From CAZBYL01 sp964522805 (GTDB taxonomy: Bacteria > Synergistota > Synergistia > Synergistales > Synergistaceae): 15,762 bases of DNA. The position numbers and the translations under genes are program-made. Every line of letters begins with the position of its first letter. Position 1 is the first letter of the stretch. The stretch spans positions 1 through 15,762 of the forward strand of contig CAZFWP010000045.1 in NCBI GenBank assembly GCA_964522805.1, given 5' to 3'. The notes below the pieces were generated by a model that worked only from the letters and a program-made list of their open reading frames with translations, did no database searches and had not been told where the DNA came from. This document shows, piece by piece, positions 7,069-13,767 of the stretch.

Positions 7069-8349
7069 ATGCACTGCAACGCGCTAAAAGTACTCAAAGA
7101 ACGTGGATTTGTCGAATGGAGCAGCCATAATGAGGAGCTCGAAGAACACTTTATTAACAACATGGTCACAGGATATATAGGCTTTGACCCGAGCGCCGAC
7201 AGCCTTCACGTAGGCAATCTCGTAGCAATCATGGGGCTTGCGTGGCTGCAGAAGCTGGGACATCGCCCCATTGCCATTGCCGGCGGCGGCACGGGGCGCA
7301 TTGGTGACCCCTCTGGCAAAAGCGCTGAAAGAAACCTCCTGAGCGAAGAAAAAATTCAGCACAACGTCAACTGCATCGCCGCACAGCTAAAACACTTTCT
7401 CAACTTTGACTGCGGCGAAAACAGCGCGACCCTGGTAAACAACAACGACTGGCTCAAAAACGAAAAATTTATCGAATTCCTGCGCGACACCGGCAAATTC
7501 TTCACCGTCAGCTTCCTCGTGAACAGAGAATACGTCAGAAGCCGTGTCCTTGACCCGGACAAATCAATAACCTACACCGAGCTATCATACATCTTGCTCC
7601 AGGCCTTTGACTTCAACCACCTTTACAATGAATACGGCTGTACTCTCCAGATGGGCGGCAACGACCAGCAGGTCAACATCATCGCCGGCATGGACCTCAC
7701 CCGCAAAAAATCATCAGGTCAGTGCTACGGCATCACCTTCCCCCTGCTCCTCAACTCACAGGGGCAGAAATTCGGCAAATCCGAAAGCGGCGCGGTCTAC
7801 CTCTCCTCAGAACGCACCAGCATTTACAAATTCTACCAGTTCTGGATCAACGTCGACGACAGCGACCTCGAAAAACTCTACAAGCTCTTCACCTTCAGAG
7901 AGCTGGACGAAATAGCCTCGCTGCTTGAGGAACACAACAAAGAGCCGCACCTCCGCAAGGCGCAAAAAGAGCTGGCATGGGAAATGACCTGCCGCGTACA
8001 CGGCGAAGCGGCGGCAAAACGCGCCCATGACGCAAGCGCCGTTCTCTTTGGCGAAATGGACATCAAAGAAGCGGGAGCCGACCTATTGGAAACCCTCTCT
8101 GCGGAAATCCCCTTTGCGGAAATAGCTGCCAAAGCAGAAGGTTCTGTCACCGACATCATCGTCGCTTGCGGCGGCTGTGAATCAAAAGGCGAAGCCAAAC
8201 GCAAAATAAAAGAGGGCGGCGTCTACCTTAACGGCGAAAAAATCACCGACCAGGCGAGAACCATCAGCGAAGCCGACCTTTTAGCCGGCGGCTACATGCA
8301 GATAAGAGTCGGCAAAAAAGACTTCCGCCTCGTAAAGTTTGTCGGCTAA
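7069..8349 (+). CDS. tyrS: Tyrosyl-tRNA synthetase
   Basis: This is a class I aminoacyl-tRNA synthetase that charges tRNA-Tyr with tyrosine using ATP. At 426 residues it is the normal bacterial TyrS length. The HIGH motif appears as HVGN (47-50), the tyrosine-site pattern as MGGNDQQVN (196-204), and the KMSKS loop as KFGKS (235-239). The Rossmann catalytic domain fills about the first 240 residues. An alpha-helical anticodon-binding region follows, and an S4 RNA-binding domain ends the protein (about 358-424, with GEAKRKIKEGGVYLNGEKI). CGGAGG at about 7055-7060 precedes the ATG at 7069 by about 8 bases. A hairpin terminator follows the stop. KFGKS-type signatures are typical of the bacterial TyrRS branch widespread in both Gram-positive and Gram-negative bacteria. 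Confidence 0.97.
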   Translation: MHCNALKVLKERGFVEWSSHNEELEEHFINNMVTGYIGFDPSADSLHVGNLVAIMGLAWLQKLGHRPIAIAGGGTGRIGDPSGKSAERNLLSEEKIQHNVNCIAAQLKHFLNFDCGENSATLVNNNDWLKNEKFIEFLRDTGKFFTVSFLVNREYVRSRVLDPDKSITYTELSYILLQAFDFNHLYNEYGCTLQMGGNDQQVNIIAGMDLTRKKSSGQCYGITFPLLLNSQGQKFGKSESGAVYLSSERTSIYKFYQFWINVDDSDLEKLYKLFTFRELDEIASLLEEHNKEPHLRKAQKELAWEMTCRVHGEAAAKRAHDASAVLFGEMDIKEAGADLLETLSAEIPFAEIAAKAEGSVTDIIVACGGCESKGEAKRKIKEGGVYLNGEKITDQARTISEADLLAGGYMQIRVGKKDFRLVKFVG

Positions 8350-8381
8350 GCACCGCAAATAAAAATAACCCAAACAAACTC

Positions 8382-8410
8382 AAGCGGAAGGGATTTTCCC
8401 TTCCGCTTTC
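8382..8410 (+). terminator. Rho-independent terminator after tyrS
   Basis: An 11-bp perfect stem (8382-8392 with 8398-8408) closes a 5-base ATTTT loop, starting about 32 bases after the tyrS stop. The T-run is short and interrupted (CTTTC), so termination may be incomplete, which fits the presence of a rut-like stretch further downstream. Confidence 0.75.
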
Positions 8411-8841
8411 GCTATCCGTGACTTACCGCACCAAACCAAAATCTCCGCGCACAAGGCAACGCAGCGATGCCCCAACAAGTGCTTCGCAACATCAGGCTAA
8501 GGGTTGCTGTTTCAATACCAATCAACACTGAGGCAAACCTCTGATTGCTAACCGCACATGACCGTTAAAATCACCTCAAGCCTTGCGGTACCACCGCATC
8601 GCCATGCTAAATTCAAAAACACACTCCTCAATCGCCGCTGAAAGCTGCCAAACCCATCGCTCCGCCGCACCCAGACGCCGCTGTCACGCAAAACCGCTCA
8701 TTGCGCCCAACAAAACAACGAACCGCTGCCAAAATTCAAAACCATTGCCGCCGAAAAAACAGCTTCGCCAAAATCAGCACATGGAACTATAAAATCATGG
8801 CTCATAAGAGTATCATTTAACAAAGCCAAAGCGCTAACAAC
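8411..8841 (+). other. Noncoding stretch, strongly C/A-rich on the + strand; possible rut site
   Basis: About 430 bases between the tyrS terminator and the ribosome site of the amidohydrolase gene hold no credible gene. A 69-codon frame at 8583-8792 has no ribosome site and a random-looking basic composition. By hand count, 8581-8760 contains C 70, G 28, A 57 and T 25. An mRNA with such C-over-G excess is unstructured and is the classical setting of a Rho utilisation site. This would back up the weak T-run of the tyrS terminator. A TATAAA at 8788-8793 is a weak -10 candidate for the next gene. Small inverted repeats (for example GCGGT/ACCGC at 8585-8597) are present. Alternatively it is decayed coding sequence. 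Confidence 0.45.
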
Positions 8842-8847
8842 AGGAGG
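8842..8847 (+). promoter_or_regulatory. Shine-Dalgarno site deciding the amidohydrolase start
   Basis: AGGAGG lies only 2 bases before the ATG at 8850 but 8 bases before the in-frame ATG at 8856. The latter spacing is workable and the former is not, so translation should begin at 8856. Confidence 0.85.
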
Positions 8848-8855
8848 CAATGTCA

Positions 8856-10094
8856 ATGAATTGTATTACCATTAAAGGCAGATTTGCCAATGCGGAAGCC
8901 ATCAGAGCGGATAAAGAGAGCGGTCTCATCACCGACATCATCAAAAATCAGCACAGTATGGACGTGACAATTGACGGCGATGTAATTCTCCCCGGCGACT
9001 TCAACGCGCACTCGCACCCCGAACAGTCAATCTACGTTGAAATAGCCGACCCTGCTTGGGAGCTTGCCAAATGGTGTCGTGAAACAATCTACAAATACAG
9101 CGTGGAAATGGACGCCGAACGGGTCTACTACGGCTGTGTGCGCGCCTTCAGCCGTATGCTCTCATACGGAGAGACCTCTGTGATGGTCTCCTTCTACTGC
9201 CACAACAGACGCGGCAATGAACTTGACAGAGCGGTAATAAAAGCGGCCAAAGACGTGGGAATCCGCCTCTTCTTCGGACGCATGAACTACGACATCATCA
9301 CCGAAGGAGCTTACAAAGAAAAACAAGACTCCCAGCGTTCATACTTTGAAAGCCCCCAAGAAGCGGAAAAAAACTTCCTCGAACTGCTCTCCGAAGAGTG
9401 CGCCACGGTGAAAATCGCCCCAGCGCTCCACAGCTTTCACGCCAACACCATCGAGGCGATAGTTAAAGGCATCAACCTCGGTGCGGAACATCACCGCAAA
9501 ATCCAATTCCACCTCTCAGAAGACGAGGGAGATGTTAAACTCTGCCTTGCTCAATTTGGCAAAAGACCTGTAGAAGTGCTGGCAGACCTTCTGTCGCAAG
9601 GCAAAATCTCCCGCCTCGACCACATGGTGCTCTCAGACTGTGTCTGGACCAACGACCATGAAAAAGAACTCATCAAAGAGCACGGCATGGCAGTAGTTAT
9701 GGACGGCAGAATGAACGACCGTGTCAAAGCGGGGCGTGCCGACGTTAAAAAATACCTTGCAATGGAAATACCTCTTTACGTGGGCACCGATGGTGAGGCC
9801 AGCAACGACGACCTCTCAATTAAAAACGAAAGAGAGTGGCTGGTACGCACGCACTCTCTTGCCAAAGAGGACATGGAAAAACTCTCCGCCCCATTTGAGA
9901 TGGCGGGAGTAAAAGTAGGCACTCTCACCAAAGGTGCGGCTGCGGACTTCCAAGTATACAAAGAGGGACGCTTAAACGAACTCTACGTAGGCGGCGTTAA
10001 GGTAATGCAAAACGGTCGTCTCACAGCAGAGCCGCTCGCCCAAAAAGCCGAAACTTTTATCAAAGAGCTGTTTGCGGAAAAAACCAACGCATAA
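8856..10094 (+). CDS. Amidohydrolase-superfamily deaminase/hydrolase
   Basis: This 412-residue cytoplasmic enzyme belongs to the amidohydrolase superfamily, closest in pattern to the deaminase/chlorohydrolase branch (guanine, cytosine, S-adenosylhomocysteine or triazine deaminases). Metal ligands and catalytic residues from the 8856 start are His52 and His54 (NAHSHPEQ), His218 with Glu221 (FHLSEDEG), His255 (LDHMVLSD) and Asp311 (VGTDGEASNDDL). The C-terminal beta-sandwich (KGAAADFQVYKEGRLNELYVGGVKVMQNG) is also typical. One oddity is that the usual CP-SN motif before the last barrel strands is replaced by VVMDGRMNDRVKAGRADVKK, which suggests an unusual substrate pocket. The substrate is therefore unknown. 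The gene is convergent with the TRAP operon and shares its terminator. A functional link to that operon is possible but rests only on adjacency. Confidence 0.88.
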   Translation: MNCITIKGRFANAEAIRADKESGLITDIIKNQHSMDVTIDGDVILPGDFNAHSHPEQSIYVEIADPAWELAKWCRETIYKYSVEMDAERVYYGCVRAFSRMLSYGETSVMVSFYCHNRRGNELDRAVIKAAKDVGIRLFFGRMNYDIITEGAYKEKQDSQRSYFESPQEAEKNFLELLSEECATVKIAPALHSFHANTIEAIVKGINLGAEHHRKIQFHLSEDEGDVKLCLAQFGKRPVEVLADLLSQGKISRLDHMVLSDCVWTNDHEKELIKEHGMAVVMDGRMNDRVKAGRADVKKYLAMEIPLYVGTDGEASNDDLSIKNEREWLVRTHSLAKEDMEKLSAPFEMAGVKVGTLTKGAAADFQVYKEGRLNELYVGGVKVMQNGRLTAEPLAQKAETFIKELFAEKTNA

Positions 10095-10147
10095 CCTTTT
10101 GCAGCCCAGACAAAGGCGCATCGTCACCTAAGCGCAGACAGACAAAC

Positions 10148-10201
10148 AACGGCTCCCCCGCACGAACCGGCATTACCGGCGGCGGGGGAGCCGTTTCTTT
10201 T
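10148..10201. terminator. Bidirectional terminator with nested hairpin
   Basis: A 14-bp stem (10148-10161 with 10182-10195) encloses a second small CCGG/CCGG hairpin. The + strand continues with TTTCTTTT, a good tail for the amidohydrolase transcript. On the - strand the stem is followed by TTGTTTGTC, a weaker tail for the TRAP operon. Its position between two converging stops fits a shared terminator. Confidence 0.85.
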
Positions 10202-10209
10202 AGCTTTGT

Positions 10210-12063
10210 CTAAGCCGACAGGGCTGCGGACTTTGATTTTTTAAAAACAAAGAACATCAGCAGCAAAAGGCTTCCCAGTCCGATGATATCCGTAATGGTC
10301 TCCGGAATTATCAGCAGCAGAGCGGCGATAATAAATGCGGCTCTTATCGGCTTAGAGAGATTCATACGCCAGTATCCGATAATACCTATGCCCAGTCCGA
10401 CAATGCCCGCAGAGCAGGTGAAAAAGACCCAGGCGATGGAAGGCAGACTGCCGATTCCCAGCAGTGCCGGATTGTAGACAAAGACAAAGGGTATCAGGAA
10501 AAGAACAAGCGCAAGGCGCACGGCTTCAATCCCCGTTTCCCAAAGCCCTGTCTTGGCGATTCCTGCGGCTGCGTAGGAAGCTATGGCTACGGGCGGTGTT
10601 ATCATCGACATATTGGCGAAGTAGAAGATGAACATATGAGCGACAAGCGCTTCTATTCCAAGATTCTGCATTGCCGGGGCAAGAAGCACGGCGCTCATGA
10701 TGTAGGCTGCGCTGGTTGGCATTCCCATTCCCATAATGATGATCATTACTGTGGAAAGAAGCAGTGCGATGATCATGCTGTTTGCCGAAAAAGATGCGAT
10801 AACGGAGCTGAAGCGCAGTCCTAGTCCGGTAAAGACCACTTCTCCGATAACGATGCCGGCAAGGGCGCAGGGCAGTGCCACTATTACAGAAGCCTTGGTG
10901 CCGTCAACTGCCATATCGATAATTTCTTTAAAAGAAAGTCTGGTGTCGCTGCGCATTTGACATAGAGCTATCAGCACCACGGTAGAAACCAAAGCTGCGA
11001 ACATCAAGGAGCGTCCGATGGCGATGAGGGCTACCAGCACCACAATAGGCAGTACCAAGTGGCTGAAACTTTTAATTGTTGCCAGCAGTTCTTTGGGGTC
11101 TGTGGGGATAGGTTTGATATCCTGGCGGCAGGCTTCGAGGTGGACTTCCCAAAGAAGAGAGCCGATGTAGAGAATGGCCGGCAGAATGGCGCAGACGATG
11201 ATTTTAAAATATGAGATGCCAATCATGTCCGCCATAATAAAAGCGGACGCTCCCATTACCGGAGGAATAAGCTGGCCGCCTGTGCCGGCAGTAGCGAGAA
11301 GGGCTGCGCTGAACACGGGTTTAAAGCCGCCCTTCTCCATCATCGGATAGGTGATGACTCCGACTGAGGCAACGTTTGCCGCGGCACTGCCGCTGATCAT
11401 GCCAAATAATCCCGAAGCCAAGATAGAGGCCTTTCCGGCTCCGCCGATGGAGTTTCTGGTGGAGTACTTTGCCATGGCCACAAATAGCTTACCGGCAGGA
11501 GTAGCGGCGAGAAATGCTCCGAAAATCATGAAGTAGAAAATTGTGCCTGCGGACGCGGATATCGGACTGGAGAAAATGCCCCCAGACATCATTATCTGAT
11601 TTTCAATAAAGCTTAAGAGGTCTACGCCGGAATGTCCGAGGATGCCGGGCAGGTTTTTGCCGAAGAAGCTGTAGGCGATAAAGATAGCGGCAATCATCGT
11701 CATAGACCAGCCAAGATATCGGCGCCCGCCTTCCATAATCAGAAGCACAAGGGCGATGCCCAAAAAGATATCCGTAAAGAGAAGGTCATCAACAAAGGGA
11801 ACTCTGGTGACAATTCTGTCTGCGTAATATACAACATGAGCCATATAAGCAAGAGTAAGGGCAAAACATCCCCCGTCAACAACCGCAGATAAGAGGGGCT
11901 TATCTTTCATAAAGGGTTTGTTGATAAACACCAACAGTAAAGTAAACCCGACATGCAGAGGGCTGATTACCATTCCCGGGACGGCTGCGAAGGCGATATA
12001 GATTTGTCCTGCAAGCCAGCACAGCGCCACAAAAAACGAAAGCTTATTACGAATATTATCCAA
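10210..12063 (-). CDS. TRAP transporter fused permease, TAXI type (4TM/12TM, DctQM-like)
   Basis: This highly hydrophobic inner-membrane protein of 617 residues (from TTG 12063) combines the small DctQ-like and large DctM-like subunits of a tripartite ATP-independent periplasmic transporter. About 16-18 membrane segments are predicted by eye. Family features include SGSAAANVASVG, GTGGQLIPPVMGASAFIM, GMGMPTSAAYIMSAVLLAPA and the final ITPPVAIASYAAAGIA. Transport uses a sodium or proton gradient and depends on the periplasmic TAXI protein encoded immediately upstream. The start is moved from ATG 12132: the first 23 codons of that longer frame would run through a stem-loop, have no ribosome site and look non-conserved, whereas AAAGGA lies 9 bases before TTG 12063. 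The substrate is unknown; TAXI systems often take amino acids (glutamate) or related carboxylates. Confidence 0.92.
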   Translation of the reverse strand: MDNIRNKLSFFVALCWLAGQIYIAFAAVPGMVISPLHVGFTLLLVFINKPFMKDKPLLSAVVDGGCFALTLAYMAHVVYYADRIVTRVPFVDDLLFTDIFLGIALVLLIMEGGRRYLGWSMTMIAAIFIAYSFFGKNLPGILGHSGVDLLSFIENQIMMSGGIFSSPISASAGTIFYFMIFGAFLAATPAGKLFVAMAKYSTRNSIGGAGKASILASGLFGMISGSAAANVASVGVITYPMMEKGGFKPVFSAALLATAGTGGQLIPPVMGASAFIMADMIGISYFKIIVCAILPAILYIGSLLWEVHLEACRQDIKPIPTDPKELLATIKSFSHLVLPIVVLVALIAIGRSLMFAALVSTVVLIALCQMRSDTRLSFKEIIDMAVDGTKASVIVALPCALAGIVIGEVVFTGLGLRFSSVIASFSANSMIIALLLSTVMIIIMGMGMPTSAAYIMSAVLLAPAMQNLGIEALVAHMFIFYFANMSMITPPVAIASYAAAGIAKTGLWETGIEAVRLALVLFLIPFVFVYNPALLGIGSLPSIAWVFFTCSAGIVGLGIGIIGYWRMNLSKPIRAAFIIAALLLIIPETITDIIGLGSLLLLMFFVFKKSKSAALSA

Positions 12064-12087
12064 TTTTAGCCATCCTTTCGCCTGCAG

Positions 12088-12122
12088 GCCGCCCCGCAGG
12101 GATATATCGACTACGGGGCGGC
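12088..12122 (-). repeat. Intercistronic stem-loop between TAXI binding-protein and permease genes
   Basis: A perfect 9-bp GC-rich stem (GCCGCCCCG with CGGGGCGGC, arms 12088-12096 and 12114-12122) closes a 17-base AT-rich loop in the 72-base gap. No T-run follows. Such hairpins between a binding-protein gene and its permease genes typically protect or partly terminate the upstream message, giving more binding protein than permease; here that role is inferred. Confidence 0.7.
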
Positions 12123-12135
12123 ACGGTCTCATCGA

Positions 12136-13131
12136 TTATTTCATCAAACCCTTTTCTTTGTAATACTTCATTGCGCCGGGGTGGAGCGGTATACCTCCGA
12201 GGTTCTTAGGCTCCCATGCCTTTGCGGGGTTAAATGGCTCAAAAGCTTTATGTCCTTTAATGAGGGCGTCTTTGCCTTCTACAACGGCCTTGGTGATTTT
12301 GTAAGCTGTCTGGTCATCCATTTTGTCTGTTACTGTAAGCGTGGTTCTGTATCCGGGGAGAGTGAGATCCTGCGCCTGTCCTTTGAAGCTGTTCTTCGGC
12401 AGCAGGGATTCCGAATATCCGTACTTGCTCATTGCCTTAAGTGATGCTTTGGAAACTCCGATAAGGTCTATTTTGCCAAGTACCGCCAGCTCTGTAAACG
12501 TGGGGTGTCCCTTTGAAAGCGCCTGGATAAAGACATCGCAGCGTCCGTCCTTAATAGAGTTGGTGATGGCCTCAAAGTCGGTATGTTCAACGCTTCCGCC
12601 CCAAGCTTTGATGTCGTCGTAGCTAAGCCCGCAGGCTTCAAGCACGTGGGCTGCGGAGGCCTCACCGGTAGTGCCGCGCTGAACTGTCATCAGGCGTATT
12701 TTCTGCTTGTTTTTCGCCACGTCTTCCAAAGATTTAATGCCGCTGCCACGGCGTACGGCAATGCCCACATAGAACTGATCCATGCCGCCGACTAGGGCGC
12801 GGATATTCTTTATCGGCTTATCAAACATAACCTGCCCGTTATATGCCCAGAGGTTGTTATTATCCATGGTAAGAGCGATATTCATCTGTCCTTTGCCGAG
12901 CAGCTTAAGGTTGCCGATGCCGCCGGCGATGGGGGCAGCGTCAATCTTCATATCGGGATTGGCTTTTTTTACAACGTCAGCGATGCAGGCCGCCTGAACG
13001 TACCAAGTGCTTCCCACTTTGTTGGCTCCGATTTTGAGATCCGGATCTGCGGCAAAACCGACTGCTGGCGAAAGCAAGCTGACTGCTAAAACCAAAAATG
13101 CGCCAAATGCGAAGAGATGATTCTTTTTCAT
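12136..13131 (-). CDS. TAXI-family TRAP transporter periplasmic solute-binding protein
   Basis: This 331-residue protein starts with a Sec signal peptide: basic MKKNH, a hydrophobic core (about residues 6-22) and a probable cleavage after GFA (27). It has no lipobox cysteine, so it should be a free periplasmic protein. The mature part matches the TAXI (TRAP-associated extracytoplasmic immunogenic) type, with KIGANKVGSTWYVQAACIADVV near the start, AAPIAGGIGNLKLLGKGQMNIALTM, and RLMTVQRGTTGEASA in the second lobe. It captures a solute in the periplasm and delivers it to the fused permease encoded 72 bases downstream. AGGAGG lies 8 bases before the ATG. The gene follows the ATC-hydrolase-family gene after 51 bases, implying one transcript. 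The C-terminal segment AWEPKNLGGIPLHPGAMKYYKEKGL is typical of the family. Ligand unknown. Confidence 0.95.
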   Translation of the reverse strand: MKKNHLFAFGAFLVLAVSLLSPAVGFAADPDLKIGANKVGSTWYVQAACIADVVKKANPDMKIDAAPIAGGIGNLKLLGKGQMNIALTMDNNNLWAYNGQVMFDKPIKNIRALVGGMDQFYVGIAVRRGSGIKSLEDVAKNKQKIRLMTVQRGTTGEASAAHVLEACGLSYDDIKAWGGSVEHTDFEAITNSIKDGRCDVFIQALSKGHPTFTELAVLGKIDLIGVSKASLKAMSKYGYSESLLPKNSFKGQAQDLTLPGYRTTLTVTDKMDDQTAYKITKAVVEGKDALIKGHKAFEPFNPAKAWEPKNLGGIPLHPGAMKYYKEKGLMK

Positions 13132-13182
13132 AACAAAAACCTCCTGATTTTATGGTGTGGGCCGCCATTGCGGCGGAAAAAC

Positions 13183-13665
13183 CTATTTTGTTATCTTTAA
13201 AATGCAGTACTCACCGTTATCCATGATGTTTTCTTCGCAGATACTCTTACAGCCGGGAATAAATGTCTGATACTTTGAGCGGTCTATAGAACAATATATT
13301 TTTGCCCATTTTTCAAAATTCTCCCCGCTGTAGTGTCTTTTCCATGAATCGGCAAAAGGACAGAATGTTGTTTTTTTGCGGAAACATTCTTCTGAGGATT
13401 CCAGAACTTCACTCTCCCAACCCCGGCTTGGCAGGTCGCCGCTTTTTTTATAATTTGTCATTGAAGGGGTCAGACCCTGCTCCTCGACATTTTTTCTCGC
13501 CAACTCGCCTGTCTCTTTACCGTAGTCAAGAATTATCTTCTCTACAAGCTCTTCGGCTCTCTTTTCGCCAAGCTCTTCCACCAAATTTTTTACTACCCAG
13601 TAGTAAAGTCTGGCGATGCGGTCTGCCATAATTAAGACGTCTTGTGTCTTTTGATCCTGTGTCAA
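13183..13665 (-). CDS. L-2-amino-thiazoline-4-carboxylate hydrolase family protein
   Basis: This is a 160-residue cytoplasmic protein. The pattern of conserved cysteines and aromatic residues (FCPFADSWKRHY at 101-112, YCSIDRSKY at 124-132, and the end motif NGEYCILKI at 150-158) is that of the ATC hydrolase family. Its founding member opens the thiazoline ring of L-2-amino-thiazoline-4-carboxylate in the microbial route to L-cysteine. Many anaerobes carry homologues next to transporters and their real substrates are unknown, so the family name should not be taken as the reaction. Cys94, 102, 125, 139, 143 and 154 and His111 are candidate catalytic or metal residues. It starts at TTG 13665 with AGAGGTGA 6 bases upstream. 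It lies between the ThDP enzyme gene (102-base gap) and the TAXI binding-protein gene, suggesting it acts on the imported compound. Confidence 0.82.
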   Translation of the reverse strand: MTQDQKTQDVLIMADRIARLYYWVVKNLVEELGEKRAEELVEKIILDYGKETGELARKNVEEQGLTPSMTNYKKSGDLPSRGWESEVLESSEECFRKKTTFCPFADSWKRHYSGENFEKWAKIYCSIDRSKYQTFIPGCKSICEENIMDNGEYCILKITK

Positions 13666-13767
13666 AAAGGGTCACCTCTTTTCGCGGAAAAGGTCTTTTT
13701 GCGGCGGCTAGTCAGCGGACTACGCACCGGTTACTATTGGAAGCTTGCTTACCTAATCAGCGTTTCT

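Noticed and set aside
8501..8535. GTTTCAATACCAATCAAC, reminiscent of some CRISPR repeat starts
   Set aside because: It occurs once only, with no repeat spacing and no cas genes in the window.
8583..8600. GGTGGTACCGC on the - strand, resembling the T-box antiterminator core
   Set aside because: No stem I, no terminator/antiterminator pair and no - strand gene downstream (tyrS is on the + strand). The match is part of a short GCGGT/ACCGC palindrome and is probably chance.
8583..8792. 69-codon + strand open frame
   Set aside because: It starts at TTG with no ribosome site. Its composition simply mirrors the C/A-rich noncoding stretch and it has no recognisable domain.
13681..13697. TTTTCGCGGAAAA palindrome between the ThDP and ATC-hydrolase genes
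   Set aside because: A single 13-base near-perfect palindrome inside an operon gap without other operator features. It could be chance, and no regulator is encoded nearby to pair with it.
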